Part shown: piece after piece, positions 35,890 to 49,000 of the stretch
Layout: each line of letters starts with the position of its first letter
Position numbering within the stretch: the first letter of the stretch is position 1
Assembly (NCBI RefSeq): GCF_901933205.1
Contig: NC_044573.1
Coordinates: forward strand, 53,253,493-53,317,492
Length of the DNA: 64,000 bases
Reading direction: 5' to 3'
DNA from: Camarhynchus parvulus
Taxonomy: Eukaryota; Chordata; Aves; Passeriformes; Thraupidae
The notes under the pieces: generated by a model
The model's input: the letters and a program-made list of their open reading frames with translations, nothing else
What the model was told of the DNA's origin: nothing
Database searches by the model: none
Position numbers and translations under genes: made by a program

Positions 35890-37925
35890 AATCTAATATT
35901 AAACCTAAATATAGATCTAATAGGTATCACCAATAGCCAGGTGGCAGCAGCTTAGTGAGACTGTATACCTTCATTTTCTCATTTTTTCACTCTCGCCCTG
36001 CCTAGCTTTGGTGTGTTTTTGTTTTGCTGCATCCTGCTTTTGTTTTGTTGTGTCCTCCTGAAGATGCCTTCCTATTAAAAGCTGAAAGGTTTGAAATGAT
36101 GGTTGAACCAGCTGAAAATTTTAGCTGGTGTAGATGTGCTTCTTGTGTCTTACTGAGCTAGGTTTGCTCACTGTTAGACACAGTTTTGCATCAACTAGAT
36201 CAGGAGAAACCACCTATGTGTCACTGTTTGGGATACCTATAATGGATTTATTTGGGGGGGCTGCAGAGAAAAAGTGATGTGTTGGCCCTTCCAGCCATAT
36301 GCAAGAGGTACTCGTGGATTTCGGAGCTGAAAGCCTTTCTAGCAGTAAGCTCCTGAAGTAGGGAGGGTGCTCTTTGCTATCTGGCATCAAACATGTTTTG
36401 AAAGTGTTGTTTGCTCATTGTCATTGGTGCCAGCCCAGATCTCTGTTTGCCAGTGCTGGTGGTTTGGCATCACTGATCTAGAGTGCGATCAAACAAGGGG
36501 GAATATGGAGCCAGAGTCTCAGTTTATTTACCCTAGTGTGAGTGAATGGAGAAATGCCAGTGTTGAATGTAGGTAAGCAAATACATAATCTGTCACTTAG
36601 ACTCATTTTGACACTTGGTAAGAATAACTTAGAAAGAATCCTGTTGGACTACAGTAAAAAAGCAAAGACTGTCTGTATCTGCTTTATCCATACGCTTCTT
36701 ACTAAGGAAGAGGTTTGTAGCCCAGTCCATTAGCAAAATGAAACATGAATGTTGCCTAGCTCCATAGACCTGTCACCCCATGTAACTTGCATATCTATAA
36801 TTTCCCTTCTGTGGAATGTGTTTATCCCTTCAGCAAGAAGAATAACAACTAGTATATGAAATACTTTAATTCTTTTAAATTGCTCATAAGTGTCAAGTAG
36901 AGATTGAAAGTAACCAAAATACCATCTTAAAGTACATTTTAGTACACCAACTGAACCACTGTACAATAAAGAATAGCCAAAGTCCATACATGTATTTTCA
37001 ATATTCTTTTACTATGCATAAGATTTTTTAGTTGTTACATGCTGACAGGATTCTTAGTAGCTTGAAACAACTGATTTTTTTTTTCCTGGGCAACATTTTT
37101 AGGGAGTAAGCAAGCAACTCAGTTAATCAGGGAAGCTGGGAGCACCGATCTTTTGTTTCTGATGAGTGTGGTCAAGTGATCCTATATTTCACCATTTTTG
37201 ATTTGTATGTGTAGCTGGGGCTCCGTGTTTCCCAAGCCAAAATGAGTAAGGTAATTGAAGTTGTTATGTACAAATTTCTTTTTAAAAAAACTTGTATGAA
37301 AGAATTAGTAGAATTAGTTTTAGCTTGTATCTGTAAACTGCTCTCTTAGTGTGAATTTGAAGATATGTCCTGTAAAGTCTGCTGCAGGCAATGGACAACT
37401 GTGTTTGCAAGTAGGCAAACATTATTTAACCCTCAGCTAATGCTGTGTTTAAATGATTTAAATAGTTTGATTATTCATGTTTTTTTTCTGCTGAGTTTCA
37501 CAGCTAGTCTATTGAATGAATTTACTACCAGCTATTGAAACTGTAGCATTTAAGTAAATATCACACTGTATTTTTGCAAGGCTGTCTTCTGTTTCAAAAG
37601 TCTAAATATTGAAGCAGAGACTTGATTCAAAATGTCTCATTTTGCTAATCAAGGAAAAGAAATATCTGCTCTCTGTCCGGTATTCTGAGTTTTGGCATTC
37701 TCTTGACTAGTCATGCAATGAATTGCTGTGGACAACAAATAGACAATAATTTCAAATGAATAACTGAAAAACTCACAACAATGTCTGCAGATTTAAAAAA
37801 ATTACTTTTTAATTGGGTAAGTTATTTACTGTGAACTATCTATTCAGACATTACTCTACAGTAACTCTTCTTCATGTGGGGCTTTGGAAAACATTAACAT
37901 CTTGCTCCTATCCCTGCAGGATAAA
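35890..37925. other. Noncoding stretch
   Basis: No gene is recognised. A CTCF-like core (CCAGGTGGCAG, 35937-35947) lies just past the CR1, and a donor-like TAG/GTAAGC occurs at 36574. Open frames are under 90 codons without domains. Confidence 0.55.
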
Positions 37926-37929
37926 TATG

Positions 37930-38345
37930 GCTTGTTGCATGTCAGACCAGTGGTTAGGTAAGACATCTACAGAGAATGGTTTCCAGGATTTTCCTTCTAG
38001 GCCAATAGTTTGTAAACAACCTTTCAAAGTGCTGTGAAAATGGTTCAATTTTCCCTTGGCCTCTGGACAATAAGTGGCAGGAACCCTGTGATTCACTGTG
38101 TCTTCTCCAGTTCTTGTGATGGTGAAGTCCAGGGTTAGAAGCCAGTTTCTTTTGGATTTCCTTCATGGCCGAAATTTGTTAACAAGAACTTGATTACTGC
38201 AGTGGAAGTAACTTAGGAGGTAAGTGGCTACTTCTGGCTATTTGCTGAGGCAATCAATTGCACTAATAGTGTAGCAGCAGTCCCCTGCTGCTACTTTAGA
38301 TGTTCTTCCAATTTCAATGGCATTTCCCCTTTGTAGAATGAAGGA
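37930..38345 (-). pseudogene. Integrase relic resembling Ty3/gypsy retrotransposon
   Basis: The minus strand carries broken pieces that line up, in the correct order, with the integrase core of Ty3/gypsy-type LTR retrotransposons. At about 38227-38275 one frame reads YTISAIDCLSK, then a TAG stop, then PEVATY. This resembles the strand around the first catalytic Asp (xxxIDYFSKWPEV). After a frame change, about 37955-38095 reads NHRVPATYCPEAKGKLN and later LEGKSWK. This corresponds to HRxTPxxPxANGxVER with the usual downstream EGKxW block. The second Asp (SDNG block) is not recognisable, and the Asn-Gly/Glu position is altered. One internal stop and at least one frameshift make it nonfunctional. 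No LTRs or RT are recognised around it. Retroviral (ERV) origin is the alternative. Gypsy fits the spacing better. Confidence 0.45.
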
Positions 38346-38449
38346 TCTCGCAACAAAAGGCATTGCATGCTCCAGGCATTTTATCAGGCTGTGGTTGGGT
38401 GACAATAGCTTTGTTACATTCAAACAGGCTCTATGGGATATATACAACC

Positions 38450-41400
38450 TTCCTCACCTTCAGAGCAGAATCGTAGCTCCCTGCACATACTCTTTACTTG
38501 GTCTGGGCTGCCCTGTTTGTGTATATCAGGCGCATGTTGAATACTATTGACTGAGATTGTGGCAAGTACCTTTGTCTATTGAAAGTAACAAATTACACTT
38601 AAATTTTTGGGAGTGTGGTCAGAGATCACAGGCAGAAACAGGACTATATTTTTATGAGAAGTGTGCAAATATGAAGCAAAAAGTCTTGTCTTGGTACAAT
38701 GGCTGTAGGCAAATGGTAGTTGGTTCAAATGAAGGGCAAAGTGATGATAATCAAGATAACTTTTTATTTTAATGCATGTCTTTCAGTTGGCTAATCCTAT
38801 GCATATTTTTTTTCAATAGTGTTTAATTTTCTCCTTCCTTATATTCTGCAGATATTGTGTAGCACAAATTGTTACATTTCTGTCTAACCTTTCAGGTGCT
38901 GCCAAAGGCAAATGACCTTCATCCCAGCATTTTTCCATAGTGAGCTTTGCCTGGAACTGGAGAAAGAAAAAAACTGAAATGAACAGCTCACTGTGACCAT
39001 GCAGCTTGAGTCTCTTGAACCATGTCAGATGGGAAACTATTCTTAGTGGTCTTTCTGTGCAGTCAGCTTATCTTCCAAGGAGAAAAGAAACCCTTTTTTT
39101 GGGTGGGTGCTTCACCTTTCACCAGGAGATTTGCTTGGCCACTTTTGCTGCTCTAACACATTTGTTCCCTCATGTTTTTTGTATGTTATCTGTGCCAGTA
39201 AAAGTGCTGGATTTCACAGAATGAAGACAGTTAGGCGAACAAGGTAATCACTGAGGCTTTTATCAGTCAGTTCCTCACAATTAAACTGAGCAACATTTAT
39301 CTAGGAAAACATAGCACTGCTCTGCCTGGCGAATTTCCATTACTTTTGCATAATGTGGATACATTTGGCATAGACATACCACGAGGTTCAAGTCTCAGGA
39401 AAGGATGCCAAGTAGTCACATCTGCTGGCTTGGGTGCCAGAGCAAACACTCCACATTGCCTGAGTCAGGGCTTATGCTTCTTTTGGAGTTCAGAAGAGTA
39501 GTGGAGGGAAAATTGTCTGCATAAAAGAATTTTAGCTGAATGTTTATATAGCTCTCAGATTTCTTTGTGCTTCTCTGACGTCTCAGCACTGATTATCACC
39601 TAGATAACTGTTCCTTCAACACCAGGATGCCTCTTTAAAGATCAGTGAGACAATATGCTAGGAAAGCACTAGGCTGATAATTTAATGTGACTTTTATGAG
39701 ACAAAGATGTGGAATTCTGTGTTGTATTACTTTCAAGATCCCACCTATTTGTAAGTCATGGTGTATGCAAGCAATTACTCAGAAATCCAAAGAAGTTCAA
39801 TTTCCTCACAGTCCCAAGAACACTGCCCCAGTGGGAGGAAATGCTGGTAGATTGTTCTCATTCACAATTGCCTTGTTAAGCTCATGTACACTCATATGAC
39901 AAGGAAAACTACCCTTTTTTTTTCTTTAATTCTTCCTTGGGAACAAGAATTGGACACAACCAATCATTTGTCAATTAAATTCCCCATTTGATTTCATAAC
40001 TCCTGAGAAATGTCTTGCCTTACAGATAGTGGGGACTCACATATGTCCTAACTATTGAATGCAAAAGTGCAGTTATGCAGTTCAGTATGATAAACTTGGT
40101 ACAAACAGTTGACATTGAGAAAGCAGCTGTTTTCTTTGCCAGTGGAAGTAAAAGATATACAGTGAGAGGGTTTAAAAGGTTGATACAAAACTTATACATA
40201 GCAACAACGAAAAAGTATGCAGGTGAAAGGCTGTAGGAAAGGTAAGGCTGGGGAAGTTGTCACAGTTCAAAACTAAGTATGCAAAATTCCCACAACTGTC
40301 TCAAGGTGTGCATATCAGAGATTACTTTTAATTAGTCAGATCAGTTGTACTTCTGTAGACCCTCTGAAAACAGAACCAGAAGTAGGAGAGATACCAGGTA
40401 GTTACTACCCAGCATCACTTCACTATAGCAGGGCTGCCTTAAGATGATAATTTTACAAGAATGAAATAGAGCATGCACCACATCACAAGCAGCAACATAA
40501 TGTAGATTTTGAGGGGGAGAGTCAAGGAACATTTGAGATGTTTTCCCTCAGGAGGACTTCCCTAGAATATTTTGTGGATCTTAAGCTGCAGTTTTACTTC
40601 TTCAGACCTACTTCTGCAACATTTCTTTTATCAGTTAAAGGCACAGATGTTCATGAAGCTTAAATTTCAGAACTACAAGCACATTTTTCTTAAACAGCCT
40701 GAAATAGGTATGTCCAAGTGTTCCTGGCCAAAATGGCCGATAGCCTTGGAACTGAAAATGAACCATGCCACCTGAGTCAGAAATATTTAGCAATTTCTGT
40801 GAGACCCGGATTTTACACTTGGAAAGCATATTTGGCAGTGACACATGGAGTTTGTGTCTCATTCAAAAATAATTAATTCATTCAGGTATTTGATGGCATA
40901 CTTTACTAGAAGCAAGCATAGACTCCATCCATGCTATACATCAGTTATTGCAAGCAATTTACACAGATGTTATTCTTCACTTCAAAAGGGAAGTTCAAGT
41001 GTCTTCTGTGAGATTTACTTTATTGTGACTCTCTTCAGCAGAGTTCAGCACAGATCTGAGATAAAGAGAGGCATTTGACTGTTTAATTCAGGCTTTGTCT
41101 GAACTAAAGGAGAGGACAGACATGGTCAGTGCTTAGAGGCAGATGCAGCCCAGTCTTGGTGAGTGGATGGAAGAACAATGCAAGTCCTATCATGGCAAGC
41201 TTGGCTGTGCTTGGGGCTTTAACAGAGATAATGGAAGGGACTATGCTGCTTTTCTGAATTTCTGTGCTTATTTCTCAGTAAGCAGATCTGTGGATGTTGT
41301 CAGGAGTCTAGCCTCTTTGGCTGACTTCTTCCAAATATGATCTGGATCTGAAGCATTCAACTTCCTCCTGAAGTGAAAGACATGCTTTTTAATGCACTGC

Positions 41401-41475
41401 TGAAACCTCAATAAGCTGTTTAAAGAAAATTTTGTATGTTAGTCCTCAGTTGCCAAGTTAAGTTTGCAATGAGCT
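38450..41475. other. Noncoding stretch
   Basis: No gene, structural RNA or confident repeat is seen. Frames are below 80 codons. If the integrase relic at 37.9-38.3 kb was part of a longer element, its upstream half would lie here, but I cannot recognise it. Confidence 0.5.
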
Positions 41476-41476
41476 C

Positions 41477-41575
41477 AGACCAGGCTGCTCAGGGCTTCAT
41501 CTGGTTCAGTCTTGAAAACTTCCAAGAGTGGAGGCTGCACAGCCTCTTCACTTTCACGGAGAAAGGACACTTTAA
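41477..41575 (-). mobile_element. CR1 LINE internal-tail fragment
   Basis: CCAGGCTGCTCAGGGCTTCATC, then TCTTGAAAACTTCCAAGAG and TGGAGGCTGCACAGCCTCTT follow the CR1 3' region (plus-strand view of a minus copy). The terminal tail is missing. Similarity fades after about 41575, although the copy may extend to 41660. It is old and truncated. Confidence 0.7.
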
Positions 41576-41599
41576 ATAGTTCAGTTTGCCACCATCAGA

Positions 41600-43000
41600 G
41601 GTAGAAGCTCCACACACCTTCAGCCAGGCTAGTCCCTCTTTCTGACAAATGTAAAGTTTCCTCTTCATTACTGAGAATGTAGATTGTCAAGATGCTTTGT
41701 CACAGAAAATAGATTCAGTAAAGCAGAGTAGAGGTGCAGAGAGAATTGTGGGCAGTTTCAGCATCAAAATCCTAAATACTGAAGCTGTACCACTGAATTG
41801 TGCCACCACACCTGTGGACAGCTGAACCTAGCAATCCAACTGCTTGTGCCATAATTTTAAAAGTCTCTAGATGAGACTTTTAGCTATGAAGTATTGTGGA
41901 CTGTGTTTAGAAACTTGGAGTTTTTTGATCATTCCAAAAATATTCCCCCTTTCCCATGTCCTGGAGAAACCATGCAAATCCCCATACTTGTAAATGATCT
42001 TTAAAATCAAAATTTTGTTTTAAGCCAGCAACAATGATGGTACTTTTGTATTTACTGTGGTTTGTTTCACTAAATAGGATTTAGGCTATTTCTCATATCC
42101 AGAATTGCTACAAGTGGTCTACCAGACAGAAGCCTCTTACAGCAGGACTATTTTTTGACATGGATAGTTGTGGAGAAAGGGCAAACAAAATCCACTTGCA
42201 AAGCTCCATTCTAAAAATAATCTTGCAACAAGTTACATTATAAAAGAGTAGCCCTAAAAGCAAAAGCCCCCACATGGACAGTCCTTCAATTATTTCTCTG
42301 CATCAACCTCCTGAGTATGAAATGCGATCATGACTGACCATAGGGAAGTGATTTATAGCTAAAATTAAGCCTGCAATGACTAAAGGTCTACATGAGACTG
42401 GAGAGTTTATTTGCTGAATTACTATCCAAATTTAACAATTAAATCTTCTTTCAGCTCCTAAGAGAATAAGGGAGATTACTAAAGAGAAGGAATTTGACAC
42501 GACTGAAAAAAAAAAGAGATGGAATTGGAAGGATTCTCTGCTGTTGATCAACTCTGCCCTGCACAGTAGGCATCACAGCAGTTACTAGGAGTTACTACAG
42601 AGATTTCCAGGAAGATTTGTACAAAGTAGGGGAAGTACAATGAGGAAATATAAAACCTCCACTGCGTAAGTCAACTTTTATTTGTTTGTCGGTTTGCAAA
42701 ACTGAGCTATAAATTTATCTTCAAGACCTCGAGTGAACTCCACACTTCTTGCTTTTATATACAACCAACTCAAAATAACCAGATAACTTCAGAAAAGAAA
42801 AAAATAAGTCAACCAAGAAACAAAAACTCTCTTTGGTTTGACTGATCTGAGCCTTTCTAAACTTATTTATTTATTTATTTTCATTATCCCCCCTTTCTGT
42901 GCTTGGTAGTTTGAACAAGAGACTTCTGTTTTGACAGCCTGTCTCCTGGGCTCCCCACTGAAAAGGCCAAAGCTCCCAGTGAAGCAGCAGTAGCTGCCTT
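41600..43000. other. Noncoding AT-rich stretch
   Basis: Nothing gene-like is seen. A (TTAT)n run lies at 42863-42880. Confidence 0.55.
42863..42880 (+). repeat. (TTAT)n microsatellite
   Basis: About four and a half TTAT units occur in tandem. Confidence 0.8.
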
Positions 43001-43179
43001 TAAACAGGAGCTGAGCGCTTCTTGCTTTCCTGTGCTGCATGCAAATGGAGAGGCTCAGTGTTACCCAGTTCGGCCAAGCTTCCCCCTAATGTGCCTTCTG
43101 CATGGCAATGGCCACTACAAGTGATCATCCAGTGTGTCCATGAGCGTGTTAATGTCCCTGACCCTGGTGCAATGATCAC

Positions 43180-43330
43180 CCCCTGCAGCAGGGGCCTCGT
43201 CATCTGTACAAACAGGGCTCGCCGAGCCCGCAGCCTCCCGGCTGTACGTGACAGAGGGCTCTGCTTTATGCTCTGCCTGCTCAGCCGAGCTCGGTGAAGG
43301 GCAGCTGCCCCTTCCATGCTCGTAAGTAAC
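43180..43330. other. Small CpG-rich pocket
   Basis: About ten CpGs fall within roughly 150 bp (around CTCGCCGAGCCCGCAG, CCCGGCTGTACGTGAC and CAGCCGAGCTCGG) in a CpG-poor neighbourhood. It contains an inverted repeat CCCCTG-CAG-CAGGGG (43180-43194), and a GTAAGT donor-like hexamer follows at 43322. It is too small for a standard CpG island. A 112-codon minus frame and a 91-codon plus frame overlap here, neither with a known domain. Confidence 0.5.
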
Positions 43331-43339
43331 ACTTCCATG

Positions 43340-45750
43340 ACAACACCTTCAGCTCATTAGTTTTGTTTGTTTCGTTCTAGAATGGCAGTATATTTTCCAG
43401 GGTTTTTTGAAGTGTGCTAAAGAATGGGCCATCATATCTGTTACTAAGCTACCCATGGGGTAATTCAGGAAAATGCTGAAGGCTTTGTAAACAGAGGAGA
43501 GATGATCACACGGGAGAAACTATATTTACTCCTTCAACCCCCACCTCATCACCTGATCCTCTGCTGCAGTGCCAGTACCAGAGCCCAATACATACATTTG
43601 CACTCACGCATGCATGAAAATGTATTTAATAAAGTGAGAAACTCAAAATCTCAAATTGACAAAATCTAAAGCAAAGGTAGTCAAGGTGCTGCCCTCTTCT
43701 ACCTTCCTGTTTGTTCCTTTCTTTGATGGAGGGAAAAGTGATGCTGCCTTCCCTCTGCCAAGGGGAAACCAAGTAGCCAGGTAGCCCCAGAAGGGTCAAA
43801 GGGGGATGGACTCATATGGGAGTGGGAAGCAGGTGAGTTATCAGGCGTTTGTGAAAGTAGATGTTTGAGCTGACACGTGAAGTGGTTTTGTTGGGGCTAC
43901 ACAGCAGCTCTGGACTGCCAGGGCACAGGCCACGATTCACACCTCAATTTTAAACTGGCAGTGCCCTCCCAGTCAGGAATTTGAAGCTGTAAAATCTGTG
44001 CCAGTATGAGATTTCAGTGCCAAAACTTGGGAAAAATCTTATAGTCAGTTGGCACCATGAAACATGCCCTAAATTGACCCTGTAGAAGTGAAGAAAAGAC
44101 AGAAACATGAGTAATCTCCATTTAGTCATTTAGTCAATTTAGTAAAATCCTTTGCTCATTGCCCCCTCATCCCCCCCCAAAAAGTAATCTTATCATTCTA
44201 TATGAAAGTTTATTTTCCTCCCTAAACCTCACAAAATCTGGTTAAATCTCTATAGTCTAAAAAAAATGTTGATAAATTTCACAGCACAAATATTTCAGTA
44301 TACTTCTGTGTGGAAGGTAATAGATGTGCAGTGGATATTCCCATATTTTTGTTCTTTTTTGCTCAATCTGAATGGCCCTTTTTTGCTCCTGCTAACTGGA
44401 GCATGTGGGCACAGATGAAGAGCAGCAACACAATTGTTTTTGTGTTTTCTGCACACACTTACCCACAATAAGTACAGCTAACTCTCATTGCTGCTATGAA
44501 CTGTGCACATGAGCAGCAGCCAGGCAGATACAGCAGGCCAGGGATAAGGATTCATACAACAGAAAATAAAGTAGGATTAGTTCAGGGGAAGACAGAGGCA
44601 GCAGTGCACCTCAGCTAGCCCTCAGGTAAGAGAGAGAGGAAAGAGTACACAATATGCTGCTCCCTCAAAAGATACTGAGAGCAGAAGGGGGAGAGAAAAT
44701 AAGGGACTGACCACTGGTTTAAAAAAACACAAAGAAGAGAAAATGTCACCTTCAGGGAGGAGGTAGTTCTGTAAGTGCTGATTCAGGTATACTCTGAACC
44801 AGGGCAGAGAGATATTGAAATGAAAAGGCTTCTGTTTACTTTAAAAAATTGCTGTGCAATGATTATCTACTTGGGTCTCTGCCACTTTCTTCCCACCAGT
44901 TTCTCCCTCCTATAACCTGGTGTTTCTTATTTGCAGTGGCAGTTTGGCTCACACGCTGTTCTCTGCCAGCTCACCTGCTACCCAAGCCTGCTTTCACAGT
45001 AGCCACAAATCCTCTACTGCTCCTACCCTTTGCTGACAGCACTTTCTGCAGTAAATAGCACCTGGTAGCTCAACTTTAAATCCCCCAAGGTGTGGCATGC
45101 ATCAAGTCACACTTCCTTTGTTGTCACCAGAGTTCTCCATGTCAGGATGGGAATAAGAAGAAAAGACAAATTGTGACTGAGGTATGCTAAGCCTTTGATG
45201 CCTAATTGCTGTAAACCAGAATGCCCATCCCTTAGTTTTATAAGCATCAGCTTCACTCACAAAATTAGGTAAAAGTAAAAAAAAATACACCCTGAGGCAA
45301 ATTTTTTCATTAAGGTTAAACATTTTTCTCTTGAACAGCAGGGTCTATAAAGGAAACGCTGATACAACCTTAACCTTGGCAGCACAAGCACTGGGGCTGT
45401 GTTAATCAATGTAAAGGGCAGTATCAGTGCTTCAAGAATTAGTAAGAATCCCTGAGATCTTTGCATAGAGTGGTACAAAAAAACCAAAACCAAGTCAGAA
45501 CTCAACGAAAAAGGCTTAGAAATTTCCCTTCCTCTACTGAGGTTCAAAGGCTTCTTTCTCTATCTCTGATATGAAAACAATATGAAAATAGAGAGCCATT
45601 TATGCACAATCTTAAAGCTGAAGATAAGTCCTATCTGCATGCAGATCTTGACAGCTTGGGGCCAGAAGTAGCCACATGTTACTACATATGTAGAGGCTGT
45701 GTGCATGTGGCAGAACAGTTGTGACAGGGACAGCCTGTTACTAGGAAGCA
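43340..45750. other. Noncoding stretch
   Basis: No gene is recognised. A donor-like CAG/GTAAGA occurs at 44625/44626 with no recognisable exon before it. Confidence 0.5.
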
Positions 45751-46010
45751 GATATGCTGAGCTTCAGGTTCATGTTACCAGGAGACTCGAAAAAGTTGAA
45801 ACTCAGCCTAGCCAGGCTGCCAATGGCCTCTAATGAAAATTTCCATTTGGAAAAGCTTGATGTTGACTTGGCATGGCACCAAACAAGCGGGCTGCTGCAA
45901 AATTTTACACCAATTGTATTTCTCCTAATTAAACCCTGTCTGACCTCGGCATTAAGAAACAATTTGTTTCAGGATATAACCAGCACACATAAGCAATTAC
46001 ATTCTGTTTG
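45750..46010. promoter_or_regulatory. Enhancer-like segment with NFI and SOX motifs
   Basis: The segment contains a near-complete palindromic NFI site TTGGCATGGCACCAA (45868-45882). It also has a CTAATTAAAC homeobox-type motif and the inverted pair GAAACAA-T-TTGTTTC (45956-45970), which resembles a paired SOX site. It also carries a 133-codon frame without known domain. Motif density suggests a regulatory element, by inference only. Confidence 0.3.
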
Positions 46011-46014
46011 CCCT

Positions 46015-49000
46015 ATTAACATTTTTTGGCTTCTGTGCTTTCCAGTGCTTCTATGGTTGCAAATGCTGCATAGGAGCCAGAGGTATAGAAAGTGTGGAGT
46101 GTCTAAAATTTTTTGTTCGGTAGAGAGGGAAGGGAGGAGAGAAATAGAAACCTGAACTGAAAATATCATCAACTTTTAGTCATATGATAGGCACCCAGAA
46201 GTGGTGATCAGATGGTGTCTTCAAGTTTATCAGGGACAATGAAAGACAGAAATTATGTGACTTATGCAAACCACTGAGAACATATATGCCAGTATTCTAC
46301 AATGAAAAAAAAATATGACAATATAATTATTCTCTCTCCTAACCTGCTGTTTTTCATTCAGTTCTCTAACTTGTGCTTTTCACCAGTCAGTTAGAAATAT
46401 CAGAAAGGACAGCCTTTGGTGCCCTGGCTGTGAAACACTACCTCTAGCAGTCCACAGGATGCACTTGTCTCTGTCTTTCTGAGGGTCAGGGAAAAGTGGC
46501 TGTTGTAAGACAAGAGATTTGGAGGCGAAGGTGGGGCCACGCTGCACCTCCAATACTGAGGGGTATCTGTGGAGAATTTTCCAATTCCTTAAGGGTCTTT
46601 CTCACTGACAACTTCAGTACCCCTCAGGCACAGAGAGGAGAATTATTTAGTACCATATAGTATAGAAGAATATAGAAATCATTTGTGCATCATGGTTTCT
46701 TTACAAACCAATGCCCTGGAAGACCTCTATCCCCTGCATATATGTTGGTGCTCAAGGACCTAGTGAGGAGTCTGGAGGTGAGGAGTCTGGAGGAAGGAGT
46801 GAAAGGAGAAGGGGGTGGCCTGTTGACCACACTTTCTGCAACATACACGAGATGGATAAAACGTAAAAGGCAGTTGTAGACAGCAGAGGAAAGAGAGGAA
46901 TGAAACAAACAAATGAGGCTTGTCCCAAACAGGAAAAATCAGCTACAGTTTGGAGATTTCAACATTTTTAGTCCACAATGGGGTAGTGCTAAAAGCTAGA
47001 TTAGACCTTTCTGTGTTTGTTTTGCATTGTGAGACTGAACAAGACTTTCTAGTGTTCAGATATTCAAGGAACTGTCTGGAAAATAGCAGCAAGATGTGTT
47101 TGTGCCAAGGCCATTAACCCTCTATTCTTGCCAACATCAAATTAAATAAACTGAGAAAACAATTTGCATAACACTGTCACAGCGATATACAGTCAAGGCA
47201 ACCTTTTGGAAGACTGAGCTTATGAAGAGGTTTAGTAGAGTAGACACAGCCAATGACTGCATGGTAAGACCTGGGAGTGACCGAGTGTGACTTTTGGAAA
47301 CAAGCGCTGCAGGTCTACGCACAGCTCCGACATGCAGCTGTATTGGACTCCTGCACGGCTCTTGTGGGCCACAAAGTACAGCCTTCTGCTTTGACCTCTG
47401 TGCAGACTGCTGGCAATTTCCTGATGGTCTTCTAGAGGCTGATGAGATCCAGAAATATACATAAATATGTGAGCCATTGAAAGTAACAAGAGAGCGGCAA
47501 ACAAGAGGCTGTGATTGCTGGAGAACATGGAGTCAGCTGGAGTGAAAATGTCTAAAATGATCACTTCTGTCACTGTGTGTACCTGTTCTTGCTCTTTACA
47601 AGCAATTGAGCCATCTCTTTGAGCAGAACAGCAGAAGCCACTTCCTCGCCCTTCTTTCACTTGAACTAAGCACATGAGACACTTCTGTACCAGATTTGTG
47701 TCCTGGCTACTTTTTATGTCCACATGACAGCAAATGGAGTAGCAGGGTGTGCAATCCAGAACACAAGATCTGAAACTCTGAGATGGGACACAAAACAATA
47801 TAAGGCACATCTGGAGTCTGAAATCTTTATGCTAAACAGTTACAGCTATTTACAGTTGCTTCAGATTTGCTGTGGATTAGCAAAAAGAAATAAAAAATGT
47901 ATGGATGGATAATTATCAAAATGTGCTTTAACTTGAGAGATTCTTTCAGCTCTCAAGAAAACATTTAAGACTGAGTAAATGAAGATGTGCATTTTACACA
48001 TTGTCTAACTACGCACATTCTTTTCAATGTATTTGCATATTTAAACAATTGTCTGTAAAGAATATGTTGTTCAACCCCACAGATAAACCCAAGAGAGCAT
48101 GGCTAAATCCTATGCTAACTCTTTGAAAGCATAAATCTTAATTTTATTTAAGTACCAACTCATGTAGTTTAATTTTCTTTCTTGTTCTTATTTTGTTCCC
48201 CCATCTCAGTCTCATCAAAAACAAAGCAAACACTCAAATACAACCTATCTTAGCATCTTGAAAGGCTAAGAAAAATCCCTACAAGAAGAGAAGCCCTCAT
48301 GGGCTTTCTCATGGAGTTGTGTGGAAGCAGATACAACATTTTCTTTATAGTCGATTGTGTAAATATGAAAATTCCTGGAAATGGAATATATTTAGGCAAG
48401 TTTAAAAATGCATAATATTTATTCAACTCTAATAGCTTTTTATTAGGAGTCAATAGGGTCTATCAACTAAATGGGTATTTCAACCATTTTCAATAGACAC
48501 ATTATTTACTCAATAGACCATAATGATTCTGAAGGAGGCATTAGGGCCTATTATGCAAATCTCTATGTATTGTAGGTGTATTCAAAAATAGTGAAATTTT
48601 GACCCTGGCTGTTCCACAGATCCTGATGCCGTCACTCTTTAGAAAGCAAATTTTGTAAACCTAGTTTGAAAGAAATAGAAAGGTTAGAAGTAGCACAGTG
48701 GAAATAATAGATTTTTTTGTTGATGTTGGGCTGCAGAGCAGAGAATATAAAAAAGTTTTAGTTCAACTTGAAGCAGTCTTTTTCTTCAACAAAATATATT
48801 TAAAAAAAAGGAAAAAAATTTGTGTCTTAGAAGAAACATTTCCTTTCCCACATAATGTTTTCACTCATTTTTTACCCAGTAGCTACACAAATAATTTTGT
48901 TGCATTTTTGGCTGGTTAAAACATTCTCCCAGGTGACCTGCAATGAATAACTTGCTTGACACTGGATGTGAGCAGGAGAGGTTTGAACAAGAATTTGGAC

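Noticed and set aside
38213..38230. Strong donor-like GGAG/GTAAGTGG with an upstream CTGCAG
   Set aside because: It lies inside the integrase relic, read on the opposite strand. No plus-strand exon is supported.
47232..47810. Longest open frame (192 codons, minus), with one hydrophobic stretch
   Set aside because: Its length is near what chance gives in 64 kb on six frames. There is no known domain or convincing exon border. A homology search would settle it.
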